Assembly: GCF_001672915.1 (NCBI RefSeq) | Contig: NZ_LZKR01000168.1 | Location: forward strand, 1-60,707 | Origin: Mycobacterium sp. 1245805.9 | GTDB taxonomy: Bacteria; Actinomycetota; Actinomycetes; Mycobacteriales; Mycobacteriaceae | Reading direction: 5' to 3' | DNA length: 60,707 bases | Notes under the pieces: model-generated | What the model was told of the DNA's origin: nothing | The model's database searches: none | What the model saw: the letters and a program-made list of their open reading frames with translations, nothing else | Shown here: positions 26,345 through 35,440 of the stretch, in pieces | Position numbering within the stretch: position 1 is the stretch's first letter | Layout: each line of letters begins with the position of its first letter | Translations under genes and position numbers: made by a program

Positions 26345-27406
26345 TCACGCCGACCTGAGTCCCGCCTGATCTTCGGTCACCTCGCTGGCGATGGGTGGCA
26401 CGCGGGTGGCGCGGACGTAGACGGTGTCGCCGTCGCGCAGCGCCAGGGCCTCGGCGTCACCGCGGGTGATCTGGGCGGTGAACGGCCCGCCGGTGGCCTC
26501 GGCGGTCAGTTCGACGCGGACCTCGAACCCCAGCGCGACCACCCGATCCACGGTGGCGCGCACCACCCCGATCGACTCCGCCGTGCCGTCCCCGCCGGCC
26601 ACCGCCATCTCGGGGTTGCGACCCACCCGAATGTCATGCGGGCGGACGAGAGCACCGTTCAGCACGGACACCGCGCCTAGGAAGGACATCACGAAGGTGT
26701 TCGCCGGGGAGTCATACACCTCGAGCGGTGACCCGACCTGCTCGATGCGGCCCTTGTTGAGCACCGCGATCCGATCGGCCACGTCCAGCGCCTCCTGCTG
26801 ATCGTGGGTCACCAACACCGTGGTGACATGCACCTCGTCGTGCAGGCGGCGCAACCACGCCCGCAAGTCCTCACGCACCTTGGCATCCAGCGCGCCGAAC
26901 GGCTCGTCGAGCAACAACACCTGCGGATCCACCGCCAGCGCGCGGGCCAACGCCATGCGCTGGCGCTGACCCCCGGACAGCTGATTGGGATAGCGGGTCT
27001 GAAAACCGCTCAGCCCCACCACCTCCAGTAAATTGTCCACCTTCTCCTTGATCTCGGCCTTGGGCCGCTTGCGGATCTTGAGCCCATAGGCCACGTTGTC
27101 ACGCACCGTCAGGTGCTTGAACGCCGCATAATGCTGAAACACAAACCCGATCCCGCGCCGCTGCGGCGGCACCCCCGTCACATCCCGGCCATTGATCGTG
27201 ACCGTGCCCGAGTCGGGGTGATCGAGCCCAGCGATCGCCCGCAACAGCGTCGACTTGCCCGAACCGCTGGGACCCAACAACGCCGTCAACGACCCCTTCG
27301 GCACCACGAAGTCCACGTGATCCAACGCCACGAAATCGCCATAGCGCTTGTAGGCGTCACGCACCGTGATCGCGTAGGCGGTCGGGCCGCTCCCGGTTTC
27401 GGTCAT
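26345..27406 (-). CDS. cysA: Sulfate ABC transporter ATPase CysA
   Basis: A 353-residue ABC ATPase. It has Walker A GPSGSGKST near residue 41, signature LSGGQRQRMALARAL near 142, Walker B VLLLDEPFGALD and the switch histidine in LVTHDQQEALDVADRI. A C-terminal TOBE-like domain (about 245-350) follows. With SubI, CysT and CysW it forms the sulfate/thiosulfate importer feeding cysteine synthesis. It starts 22 bases after the cysW stop and is the last gene of the operon. Confidence 0.95.
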   Translation of the reverse strand: MTETGSGPTAYAITVRDAYKRYGDFVALDHVDFVVPKGSLTALLGPSGSGKSTLLRAIAGLDHPDSGTVTINGRDVTGVPPQRRGIGFVFQHYAAFKHLTVRDNVAYGLKIRKRPKAEIKEKVDNLLEVVGLSGFQTRYPNQLSGGQRQRMALARALAVDPQVLLLDEPFGALDAKVREDLRAWLRRLHDEVHVTTVLVTHDQQEALDVADRIAVLNKGRIEQVGSPLEVYDSPANTFVMSFLGAVSVLNGALVRPHDIRVGRNPEMAVAGGDGTAESIGVVRATVDRVVALGFEVRVELTAEATGGPFTAQITRGDAEALALRDGDTVYVRATRVPPIASEVTEDQAGLRSA

Positions 27407-27428
27407 GGTTGCTGTCTCCTTGTCATGC

Positions 27429-28232
27429 CTAGGCCCGAGCTCGCGCCCGGCGAATGAGCAGAATGGCCTTGACGATCAGGAACGCGACCGCGACGCCCAT
27501 CATCAGCGTCGACAGCGCGTAGGCGCCGTATTCGGCCCCACGGTTGTAGCGATCGTTCACCAGCAGCGTCAGCGTCTGCGATTCCCCCGGCAGATTCGAC
27601 GACACCATGATGACCCCGCCGAACTCGCCCAGGGTGCGCGCGGTGGTCAACAGGATGCCGTAGGTCAAACCCCACCGGATGGACGGCAACGTGATCCGCC
27701 AAAACGTCTGCCACCAACCCGAACCCAGCGTCGCCGCCGCCTGCTCCTGCTCGGTCCCCACTTCCTGGAGTACCGGTTGGACCTCGCGCACCACGAACGG
27801 CAGGGTGACGAAGATGCTGGCCAAAACGATGCCGGGGGTACTGAAGATCACCGGGATGCCGAGGTCTTTTTCGACGAAACCCAGCGCGCCGGCCGAGCCC
27901 CAGAGCACGATCAACGCCACGCCCACGATGATCGGCGAGACCGCGAACGGCAGGTCCACGACCGTCTGCAGCACACCCCGGCCGCGGAACCTGCTGCGCG
28001 CCAACAGGAGTGAAACCAGGACACCGAATATGACGTTGAGCGGTACCACGATGGCCACCACCAGCAGCGACAGGTGCAGGGCCGAGATCGCCGCCGGCGT
28101 GCTGATCCACGTGTAGAACTGGGCGAGTCCGGGCCGGAAGGTGCGCCACAAGATGATGGCCACCGGGGCGACCAGCACCACACCGAGGTAGGCCAGCACC
28201 AGCGAGCGCAGCGCGTGGCGGCCCGAGGTCAT
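27429..28232 (-). CDS. cysW: Sulfate ABC transporter permease CysW
   Basis: A 267-residue membrane permease with six segments and the EAA-type loop around EQEQAAATLGSGWWQTFWRITLP, where CysA docks. Its start MTSGRHALRSL overlaps the cysT stop by four bases (ATGA), so it is coupled to cysT. The paired permease arrangement is that of sulfate importers. Confidence 0.94.
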   Translation of the reverse strand: MTSGRHALRSLVLAYLGVVLVAPVAIILWRTFRPGLAQFYTWISTPAAISALHLSLLVVAIVVPLNVIFGVLVSLLLARSRFRGRGVLQTVVDLPFAVSPIIVGVALIVLWGSAGALGFVEKDLGIPVIFSTPGIVLASIFVTLPFVVREVQPVLQEVGTEQEQAAATLGSGWWQTFWRITLPSIRWGLTYGILLTTARTLGEFGGVIMVSSNLPGESQTLTLLVNDRYNRGAEYGAYALSTLMMGVAVAFLIVKAILLIRRARARA

Positions 28233-29119
28233 GCGGCCTTCTCCTCGCGTTTGGCCCTCCGGCCGCCCACGATGCGCAGGAGCAGCAGCACGGTGAACGA
28301 GATCGACAGCAGGACAATGGATATCGCGGCGGCGCCGGTGCGGTCGTCGTTCTCGATCAGGGCGCGGATCCACTGCGACGACACCTCGGTCTTGCCCGGC
28401 ACCTGACCGCCGATCGTCACCACCGAGCCGAATTCGCCGATGCAACGCGAAAACGCCAGGCCGGCACCGGATAACAAGGCAGGCGTCAGCGACGGCAGCA
28501 CGACCGAGGTGAAAACCTTCGGACCGGTCGCGCCCAGCGACGCCGCCGCCTCCTCGGCCTCCCGGTCGATTTCCAGCAGCACGGGCTGGATGGCCCGCAC
28601 CACCATCGGCAGCGTCACGAAGATCAACGCCACCGCCACGCCCGGCGGGGTGTGCTGCAAATGAATGCCGATCGGGCTGTTCTTGCCGTAGAGGGCGAGC
28701 ATGACCAGGCTGGTGACGATGGTCGGCAACGCGAACGGCAGGTCGATGATGGCGTCGAGCACTCCCTTGCCGACGAAGTCGTCACGCACCAGCACCCAGG
28801 CGGTCGCCAGCCCGAACACCAGGTTGATGATGGTGACCACCACCGAAACCGTCAGCGTCACCTTGAACGACTCCAGCGCGGCGTGCGACGTGACCGCCAG
28901 CCAGAAGGCCTGCCAGCCCCCGCCAACCGCCTGCCAAGCGATGGCGGCCAGCGGCAGCAGCACGATCAGCGACAGCCACAGCGTCGCCACCCCGACCTGA
29001 AGCGACGTGCCCCCCGGCGGAGCGGACGCCCGCGCGGGTCGCGGCTCCGGTAGCTCGCCGCGGGGTGGGGTGAGTTCGGGCCGGACGGCCTCCGGGTCGG
29101 GGAGAACGGCGGCGGTCAT
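28229..29119 (-). CDS. cysT: Sulfate ABC transporter permease CysT
   Basis: A 296-residue permease. A proline-rich cytoplasmic N-terminus (about 1-40) precedes six membrane segments. The EAA loop reads EAEEAAASLGATGPKVFTSV, and IGEFGSVVTIGGQVPGKTEV is conserved in CysT/CysU proteins. The ATG overlaps the subI stop by four bases. It forms the channel with CysW. Confidence 0.94.
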   Translation of the reverse strand: MTAAVLPDPEAVRPELTPPRGELPEPRPARASAPPGGTSLQVGVATLWLSLIVLLPLAAIAWQAVGGGWQAFWLAVTSHAALESFKVTLTVSVVVTIINLVFGLATAWVLVRDDFVGKGVLDAIIDLPFALPTIVTSLVMLALYGKNSPIGIHLQHTPPGVAVALIFVTLPMVVRAIQPVLLEIDREAEEAAASLGATGPKVFTSVVLPSLTPALLSGAGLAFSRCIGEFGSVVTIGGQVPGKTEVSSQWIRALIENDDRTGAAAISIVLLSISFTVLLLLRIVGGRRAKREEKAA

Positions 29120-30162
29120 CCGGTCGCCTGCAGGTAGACCTTGGTGATGCTGCCGCCGCTCCGGTCGAACAACTGCGCGTCCACCTTGCTCCAGCCGCCG
29201 AGGTCGGCGATCGTCCACAATTTCACCGGCACCGGGTATTGGTCGCGGAACTTGTCGGCCACGGCGGGGTCGACCGGCCGGAAACCGGCCTGCGCCCATA
29301 ACTTCTGCGCCTCGGCGCTGTACTGGAAATTCTTGAATGCGGTCGCGGCATCCAGGTGCGCACTGGTGCTCACCACCGCCAGCGGGTTCTCGATCTTGAA
29401 GGTCTGCGTCGGGTTGACGTGCTCCACCGATTTGCCTTGCCGCTCAATGGCGATGGCCTCGTTCTCGTAGCTGATCAACACGTCACCGCTGCCCTCGATG
29501 AAGACACCGGTGGCCAGACGACCCGAACTCGGACGCAACTTGACGTGCTCGTGCACCAGCTTGCTGATGAAATCGACGCCGGCACTGGAATCCCGGCCGC
29601 CGCCGCTCTTGACCGCATACGGGGCAAGCAGGTTCCACTTGGCCGACCCCGAACTCAGCGGGCTGGGCGTGACGACCTCGATGCCCGGCCGCAACAGGTC
29701 GTCCCAATCGCGGATGTTCTTCGGATTGCCCTTGCGGACAACCAATGTCACCACCGACCCGAATGGGACCCCGTTGGTGGCGCCCTTGTCCCAGTCCGCG
29801 GAGACCTTGCCGGCCTTGACCAGTCGGGTGACGTCAGGCTCGACCGAGAAGTTCACGATGTCTGCCGGTTTGCCCTCGACGACGCCCCGGGACTGATCGG
29901 CGGAGGCTCCGTAGGACGTGATGACCTGCACGCCCCGCCCCTCCTGCGAGGCGTTGAACGCCGGGATCACCTTGCTCCAGCCCGGCTCCGGGACCGAATA
30001 GGCAACCAAGGTGATCTTCGTGTTCCCGTTGGCCGGGCCAGTGCCACCCGCGATGTCGCTGGCGCCGCCGCCGCACGCGGCAACCACGCCGACCAGAAGG
30101 GTCAGCGCCGCGATATGGCGGGCGCGCCGCCCGCGTGGTGCGCTCCGGATGTCGCTGAGCAA
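29116..30162 (-). CDS. subI: Sulfate-binding lipoprotein of the CysTWA importer
   Basis: A 348-residue extracytoplasmic binding protein. The N-terminus has a twin-arginine-like basic stretch (RGRRARH), a hydrophobic core and the lipobox VVAAC. The mature part has family segments KITLVAYSVPEPGWSKVIPAF, ASADQSRGVVEGKPADIVNFSVEPD and a C-terminal WTIADLGGW. No ATG is available: I chose the TTG at 30162 because GGAAGG sits seven bases upstream; another TTG at 30177 is possible. As first gene of the operon it would be controlled by sulfur supply. Confidence 0.93.
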   Translation of the reverse strand: MLSDIRSAPRGRRARHIAALTLLVGVVAACGGGASDIAGGTGPANGNTKITLVAYSVPEPGWSKVIPAFNASQEGRGVQVITSYGASADQSRGVVEGKPADIVNFSVEPDVTRLVKAGKVSADWDKGATNGVPFGSVVTLVVRKGNPKNIRDWDDLLRPGIEVVTPSPLSSGSAKWNLLAPYAVKSGGGRDSSAGVDFISKLVHEHVKLRPSSGRLATGVFIEGSGDVLISYENEAIAIERQGKSVEHVNPTQTFKIENPLAVVSTSAHLDAATAFKNFQYSAEAQKLWAQAGFRPVDPAVADKFRDQYPVPVKLWTIADLGGWSKVDAQLFDRSGGSITKVYLQATG

Positions 30163-30759
30163 TTGGTGGCCTTCCAATGTGGGACTTGGGTGCTGGGTTA
30201 CCTGGGTCCCGTGGCTGCGGAAGGCGCTAGAACATCACCGGTGTTTACCAACTCCCAATCCGCGCACGGGCTTACGAGTCAGCGACAACAAAGCACGAAT
30301 GGGGAGCAAACAAAGGCTGCCGCGTGCATGGCGCGAAGCCTAACAGCGCGCGGCCCCATCGGCTGGCGGGCAGCAACGCGGCCTCGCCCGCGTCGCGAAC
30401 GCGGCGCCGCCGACGTCACTCGCCAAGCGGGCGGTTTTACCCGGACGTAACGCCGGCCTCGCGGTCGATCGGTGGGCTCGATCCCTTCGTTGATCGACCT
30501 GCCCAGCAACGAATCGGTGCCGTGAACGGCAAACACACAGGTCGAGCAGCGTTGCGCCGCTTCGCGTGCACCGTGGGCCGGCCGACGACGGACCGGCGGA
30601 CTGGGCGCCGCCGTCTGCCGCGCCTCCAGCGTTCGCCGCCGGCCGAAGCGTGGCACGTGCATAAAAGTCACGCTGAGAGAAACGTCCGGCCCCCGGCGCC
30701 ACGGGACGCGCCGAAACATGGTGCAGCCGAGCGCCTTGCGGTCTGCCCCGGCCGGATCG
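30163..30759. other. Intergenic region, about 600 bases, no convincing gene
   Basis: This lies between the sulfate operon promoter side and the end of the Fe-S gene. Open frames here are arginine-rich, lack ribosome sites and look like shadows. Promoter elements for subI must lie in the first 200 bases, but I could not identify a clear operator or riboswitch. Confidence 0.5.
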
Positions 30760-31791
30760 TCAGCGCCCCCGGATACCGCTGTCGACAACCTTCACCGGTT
30801 TGTGCGGATAGCGGCGTTCGGCGTGCGCCTTGGCCCGCGAGTTCGGCAGCACGTACAACGTCTCCTTCTTGTCCTGGAGCGGTTTCAGCACCAAGTCCAT
30901 GAAGCCCTTGCGGTTCTCCAGGTAGGGCTCGATGACCTCCTCGCCCGCCGGGCACACCGCCAGGCAGTAGGCGGCCTTGTAGTTCGGCTTGAACGCCAGG
31001 CTCTGCCACATCGACGCGTTCTCCGAATCGCTGACCCGCGAACGGAAGTCGGCCGCGTCGGCGCTGTCCGCGACCGTCTGCACCCAGTCGGTGAACCCAC
31101 CCATGAACTCCCGGTAGTTGTGCACCGAGCACGAGACGAAGTCGAAATCGCCGTCCTTACCGATCGCGCCGACCGGACACGCCGCCACGCACAACTTGCA
31201 CTCCAGGCACGGGCTGTAATCCAGCGGCTCGCCGTAGCCGCTGATCGGGGCGTCGACCAGGATCGTGCCCAGCAGGATGAAGTTGCCGAACCGCGGGTGA
31301 ATCACGTTGCGGTGGATGCCCATAACGCCCAGGCCGGCGGCCACCGCAACGGGCTTGTGGGCCACCACCCAGATGCGGCCGGGGAAGTTGTCCATCTCCA
31401 TCGGGAATGTCGCCGACGGGTTCAGGGCCCGATAACCGGCGTCCTGCAGCCGGCGCACGATCCGATGGGCCGCTTCGTTGAGCACTTCGCCGCTGCGGTG
31501 GAACTCCTGGTTCGCGACGCTGCGCGCCGTCGATCGCACGTTGTCGCGGTTCATCTTGACCACCAGCGAGATGTAGCTCCTGGTTCCCGGCAGCGCGGCC
31601 TCGACATGCTCGACCTCGGAGGCCAGGGCGGGGTTGTCCACGGCGGCGAACGCGACGTCGTCGACGCCGGCGGCCAGGCACAGCTCGCGCAGCCAGTCGG
31701 CGTCCAGCACGCCGGGCCGCCGTTTCCGCCGCGCGCCCACCCTCTTCACCGTGGGGTGTTCCGCCAGCTTCGCCGGGAGTCTTTCCGCCAT
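30760..31791 (-). CDS. 4Fe-4S protein related to epoxyqueuosine reductase
   Basis: A 343-residue protein. The ferredoxin motif CLECKLCVAACPVGAIG is near residue 200; SCSVH and YCLAVCP further on supply a second set of cysteines, as in QueG/reductive dehalogenase-like proteins. The N-terminal half resembles the cobalamin-binding part of that family but I cannot point to a diagnostic residue. A tRNA role is therefore uncertain. It starts at ATG 31791 without a ribosome site; TACTAT exactly seven bases upstream suggests a leaderless transcript, overlapped by a dyad at 31797-31812. Confidence 0.8.
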   Translation of the reverse strand: MAERLPAKLAEHPTVKRVGARRKRRPGVLDADWLRELCLAAGVDDVAFAAVDNPALASEVEHVEAALPGTRSYISLVVKMNRDNVRSTARSVANQEFHRSGEVLNEAAHRIVRRLQDAGYRALNPSATFPMEMDNFPGRIWVVAHKPVAVAAGLGVMGIHRNVIHPRFGNFILLGTILVDAPISGYGEPLDYSPCLECKLCVAACPVGAIGKDGDFDFVSCSVHNYREFMGGFTDWVQTVADSADAADFRSRVSDSENASMWQSLAFKPNYKAAYCLAVCPAGEEVIEPYLENRKGFMDLVLKPLQDKKETLYVLPNSRAKAHAERRYPHKPVKVVDSGIRGR

Positions 31792-31796
31792 GCTCG

Positions 31797-31812
31797 GTAT
31801 AGTACACAATAC
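31797..31812 (-). promoter_or_regulatory. Imperfect palindrome over the -10 box of the Fe-S protein gene
   Basis: GTATAGTACACAATAC is a 16-base dyad with six of eight positions symmetric (outer GTAT...ATAC). On the minus strand it contains TACTAT, seven bases before ATG 31791. A repressor binding here would block a leaderless promoter. The cognate regulator is unknown. Confidence 0.45.
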
Positions 31813-31896
31813 TCAGCTGGACGGCGCGCCGGGGCGGCCCGGAAACCCCGTTAACGGTGTTTGACTTCGGCGTGAAACGCATGCGAACCTGGCGCG

Positions 31897-32148
31897 GTGA
31901 TCGAGTTGAGTGAACAGACGATCATCGCCCAGGTGGCCGATCGGTTGACCAGCAAGTATTCGAGCATTCCAGCGCAAACCGTGGCCGTCGTCGTGCAGGC
32001 CGTTCATGCCCGGTTCGAGGGCCGACCGGTGCGGGAGTACGTCCCGCTGCTCGTCGAGCGTTTCGCGGACCAGGAACTGGCGCTGCTCCTCCTGACCGGC
32101 CGCCGCCCGCTGTCCGATCCCGCGGTCGACGAGGCTATCGCCGTCTGA
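31897..32148 (+). CDS. Three-helix-bundle dimerization domain protein
   Basis: An 83-residue soluble helical protein starting at GTG, with EQTIIAQVADRLTSKY, TVAVVVQAVHARFEGRPVREYVPLLVERFA. The pattern fits the small mycobacterial proteins annotated as three-helix-bundle dimerization domains; their function is unknown. It is divergent from the Fe-S gene and ends 22 bases from the convergent MmpL stop. Confidence 0.7.
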   Translation: MIELSEQTIIAQVADRLTSKYSSIPAQTVAVVVQAVHARFEGRPVREYVPLLVERFADQELALLLLTGRRPLSDPAVDEAIAV

Positions 32149-32170
32149 TCAGGCGACCTCACCCTGGCGA

Positions 32171-34450
32171 CTAGCTGTGCACGCCGAACAGCACCCGGCG
32201 ACCGACCGCCCGCCAATCGGTTTTTTCGGTATCCACCCCGCTCTCGCTGAACCCGACCCGGTCATGCAGCCGGGCCAACCAGGCGGGCGCCCACCAGTTA
32301 GCCCGGCCGAGCACTTGCATGACCGCCGGCACCAACAGCATCCGCACCAGCGTGGCGTCCACCAGCACCGCGACCGTGAGCCCGAACCCGAACAGCCGCA
32401 TGAGCGACACCTGCGCGGCCATCAACGCCACGAAGGAGATCGCCATGATCAGCGCCGCGGCCGTGATCACCCGGCCGGTGTGCGCCACGCCGAGCGCGAT
32501 GCTCCTGTCGTTCGCGCCCCAGCCCCGGTGTGACGCCAGCCAGTACTCCCGGATCCGGGCGATCAGGAACACCTCGTAGTCCATCGAAAGCCCAAAAGCT
32601 ATGCAGAACAACAGCACCGGCAAGTCCACGCCGATCGTGCCGGTCGCCGCGGTGCCGAGGCCGCCCAGGTGCCCCTGCTGAAACACCCACACCACCGCGC
32701 CGAATGCCGCGGCCAGCGACAGGGTGTTCGTCACCAGCGTCTCGAAAGGCAACACCGCGCTTCCGGTCAGCAGGAAAACCAGCAGCAGCGTGATCAGGGT
32801 GATGAGCGTGAGCACCAGCGGCAGGTGGGTCATGATCGCGTGCACGGTGTCGCGGTTGCCCTGTGCGGCGCCCGCGAGCTGCACCGGGCGGCCCGACGGG
32901 GTTGCGACGGCGTGCAGCCGGTCGAGCTGCGCGTTGGAGGCGGCGGAATACAGCGGTGCCGTGGTGACCACGGTCATGAACGCGGCGCCGTCCGTGATGA
33001 CTGCGGGCCCGGTCGGCGGCCCGGCCAGCCGGCCACCGACGAAGGTGCCCCCCGGCGAGGACACCGACGACACGTCCGGCACCCGCGACAGCGCGGCGGC
33101 GTAGGCGTTCAGATCGGCCGGGCCGAGTCCGGCCGCGTTCGGGAGCACGACGGTGACGTCGGGGACGCCGCTGCCCGCAAAGCCGTTGCGCAGCTGGTCG
33201 CCGACCTGCCGCGCCGACGCCGAGGTGGGCAGCACCCGGTCGTCGACGACGCCCCACCGCACCTCGCGGAAGGGTGAGCCGAGCAGCAACAGCAGCGCCA
33301 CGATGGCGATGACGATCGGCGCCGCGTGGCGGGTGACGGCCCTCGTCCATCGATACCAAATGCCCCGCTCGACCGGAGCCATCCGGAAGGGCGGCCGCCG
33401 CAGGATCCGGCGCGCCAACCGGCGCACGTCCAGGGAATCGAGCCGCTCGCCCAACAGCACGATCGCCGCCGGCGTCACCACGACCGCGGCGGCCACCGCG
33501 AACGCGACCACAGCGACCCCCGCGTAGGCGAACGATTTCAGGAAGTATTGCGGGAACAGCGCCATCGTGGCCATCGACAGCGCCACCGTCATCGCCGAGA
33601 ACAACACCGTGCGGCCCGCCGTCGCCATCGTGCGGATCAGCGCCGCGTCGCGAGTCTGGCCGTCCGCCAACTCATCCCGGAACCGGCTGAGGATCAGCAG
33701 GGTGTAGTCGATGGCCAGCGCGGCGCCCATCGCGACGGTCAGGTTCAGCGCGAAGATCGAAACGCTGGTGAACAGCGAGACCGTGCGCAGCGACGCCATG
33801 GCACCGAGGATCGCGAACCCGCCGACGGCCACCGGCAGCGCCGCCGCGAACAACCCCCCGAAGATCCAGACCAGCACCACGAAACTCAGCGGCAGCGCCA
33901 GCGACTCCATGACCAACAAGTCGTCCCGGGTTTGCTCGTCCACCTCCCACGTGACGGTCGCCTCACCGCCGAAGCGCACCGCCACGCCGTCGCGGTCATG
34001 GGCGAGCTCGCGCGACAGACGCTCGGCGTATTTCTGCGCGTTGGCCTCGCCGCCGGAAATCGCGGCCACGATCAGGCCGGTCTTGCCGTCCTTGCTGACG
34101 AAGGCGCGCGCCGCCGCCGGCGGCACGGTCCACGCGGACCGCACCTGGCTCACGTGTGGCGAATTCTGCAGCCGCCGAACGAGATCGGTGCCGACCGCGG
34201 TGGCACGGGGACCCTGCGCGCCGCCGTCGGAGGTCAGTGTGATCAGCATGATCATGTCGCCCTCGCCGAACTTCTGCGAGAGCAACGCCGACGCCCGCGA
34301 CGATTCGGAGGCGGGGTCGAACCACCCACCGGGCAAGAGGGTCTTGCTGACCGGGATGCCGAAGATCGCGGTGCAGACCATGACGAAAACGGCTACCGCC
34401 ATGACGCGGCGCGGCGCGGCGATGGCCAGTCGTGCGATTCCGTGTAGCAC
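32171..34450 (-). CDS. MMPL-family RND transporter
   Basis: A 759-residue membrane protein with two repeated halves, each holding a long outer loop and about five to six helices. The conserved inner motifs include AMGAALAIDYTLLILSRFRDE in the first half and FCIAFGLSMDYEVFLIARIRE in the second, with the Asp-Tyr pairs used in proton relay. The start is GTG 34450 with AAGGAG four bases upstream. It has no adjacent MmpS and is the short MmpL form. It probably exports a lipid or drug; the substrate is unknown. A perfect dyad lies 73-94 bases upstream. Confidence 0.92.
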   Translation of the reverse strand: MLHGIARLAIAAPRRVMAVAVFVMVCTAIFGIPVSKTLLPGGWFDPASESSRASALLSQKFGEGDMIMLITLTSDGGAQGPRATAVGTDLVRRLQNSPHVSQVRSAWTVPPAAARAFVSKDGKTGLIVAAISGGEANAQKYAERLSRELAHDRDGVAVRFGGEATVTWEVDEQTRDDLLVMESLALPLSFVVLVWIFGGLFAAALPVAVGGFAILGAMASLRTVSLFTSVSIFALNLTVAMGAALAIDYTLLILSRFRDELADGQTRDAALIRTMATAGRTVLFSAMTVALSMATMALFPQYFLKSFAYAGVAVVAFAVAAAVVVTPAAIVLLGERLDSLDVRRLARRILRRPPFRMAPVERGIWYRWTRAVTRHAAPIVIAIVALLLLLGSPFREVRWGVVDDRVLPTSASARQVGDQLRNGFAGSGVPDVTVVLPNAAGLGPADLNAYAAALSRVPDVSSVSSPGGTFVGGRLAGPPTGPAVITDGAAFMTVVTTAPLYSAASNAQLDRLHAVATPSGRPVQLAGAAQGNRDTVHAIMTHLPLVLTLITLITLLLVFLLTGSAVLPFETLVTNTLSLAAAFGAVVWVFQQGHLGGLGTAATGTIGVDLPVLLFCIAFGLSMDYEVFLIARIREYWLASHRGWGANDRSIALGVAHTGRVITAAALIMAISFVALMAAQVSLMRLFGFGLTVAVLVDATLVRMLLVPAVMQVLGRANWWAPAWLARLHDRVGFSESGVDTEKTDWRAVGRRVLFGVHS

Positions 34451-34702
34451 GACACTCCTTCCCGACTCGGGCCACTTTTGCCACATCTGTACCGACCGGC
34501 GGTCATACGATGATCCACGACGGCGCTATCGCGTGCGATAGCGCATCCAGAAGTCGTCCTCGGGGTTGGCCAGTCTCGGCCTCACCGACAGGAAGCCCGC
34601 CAGTGCGAATTGGGTCGGACCGACGTGTCAGCGCCGATGAGTTTGGGCACCACAGCGCCTCTGTATAGGCGTTCAGACCGTTTGCCCACGAAAGGAACCG
34701 AG
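34451..34702. other. Divergent intergenic region upstream of the MmpL gene
   Basis: Apart from the dyad at 34523-34544 I see no gene here. Frames crossing it have no ribosome site and poor composition. It probably holds promoters in both directions. Confidence 0.5.
34523..34544 (-). promoter_or_regulatory. Perfect 10-base inverted repeat upstream of the MmpL gene
   Basis: GCGCTATCGC and GCGATAGCGC face each other with a two-base spacer. The symmetry and length suit a TetR-type operator. It lies in the divergent gap between the MmpL gene (start 34450) and the small genes from 34703. Neither a regulator gene nor a clear -10 box is adjacent. Confidence 0.5.
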
Positions 34703-34780
34703 ATGACGCACGAGACACCCACGCGCTACTTGATAGCGGGTGGAAGCCATGGGGCCACGGGCACGGCGGACCGGTCATGA
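34703..34780 (+). CDS. 25-residue ORF coupled to the next gene
   Basis: An ATG at 34703 with AAAGGAA upstream opens a 25-codon frame beginning MTHETPTRYLIAGGSHGATG. Its stop overlaps the ATG of the next gene by four bases (ATGA). That arrangement suggests it is translated and feeds ribosomes to the downstream gene. The sequence YLIAGG could be the remnant of a longer nucleotide-binding protein, or simply a leader peptide. No function is claimed. Confidence 0.45.
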   Translation: MTHETPTRYLIAGGSHGATGTADRS

Positions 34781-35211
34781 GCGCGTTCCGGGTGTTCCTA
34801 CGCGTCTACGGCGTGCTCACGCTGGCGATCTTCGTGTCGCTGTTCGTCGGCTTTCTCACGCAGTCGCCGCTGTTGGCCGAGCATGGCGGCGCGTTGAACT
34901 GGACGATATGGAACGACGTGCGCTGCGGCAGCGAACATATGCACGTTCCGCCGATGCTGATGGTGATCTACATCGTGTGGGGAGCCTTTCTGTTGCTCGC
35001 CGCCGCTGACCCTCGTGGCTACTCCTCGTTTCTGAACTTCACCATGTGGGCCAATCTTGCGCACGGGGCGTTGATGGTCGTGCAGGCGGCCACCGAGATC
35101 GATCACTACTGGAGCAAGTTCCTCACCGACATACCGTTCGTGTGGATCCTCGCGCTCGGCATATTCGTGTGGCAGCGCAAAGAGCAAGGCGACCGGATTA
35201 ATTCGAGGTGA
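34777..35211 (+). CDS. Small four-helix membrane protein
   Basis: A 144-residue protein with four predicted membrane helices (about 8-28, 60-80, 88-106, 115-132). A loop with WNDVRCGSEHMHVPPML follows the first helix, and a conserved-looking EIDHYW precedes the last; the His/Met content of the loop might bind metal. I do not recognise a characterised family. It is translationally coupled to the 25-codon frame upstream. Confidence 0.75.
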   Translation: MSAFRVFLRVYGVLTLAIFVSLFVGFLTQSPLLAEHGGALNWTIWNDVRCGSEHMHVPPMLMVIYIVWGAFLLLAAADPRGYSSFLNFTMWANLAHGALMVVQAATEIDHYWSKFLTDIPFVWILALGIFVWQRKEQGDRINSR

Positions 35212-35440
35212 ATGCCGAAAGTCTCAACGACTAACGGCGCCGCGACAAAGCTCTCCGCGCGAAAACAGAACGCCACGACCGCTGCCCGCGGAGATAGAGT
35301 GCTGGGTGGAGCACCGATACGACGACGACCGCGGTCGCCGCGGTGGCCTGCCCACGGTGGGCCACCGACTCCCGTTGCGGCTCAAGGAGGTTCGCGACCA
35401 GAAACGCCCTCCACACCCATCCGTCCGGAAGCTGCGCAAC

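Noticed and set aside
30279..30788. A 169-codon minus-strand frame between subI and the Fe-S gene
   Set aside because: Arg-rich, no ribosome site, overlaps the end of the Fe-S gene, no conserved pattern.
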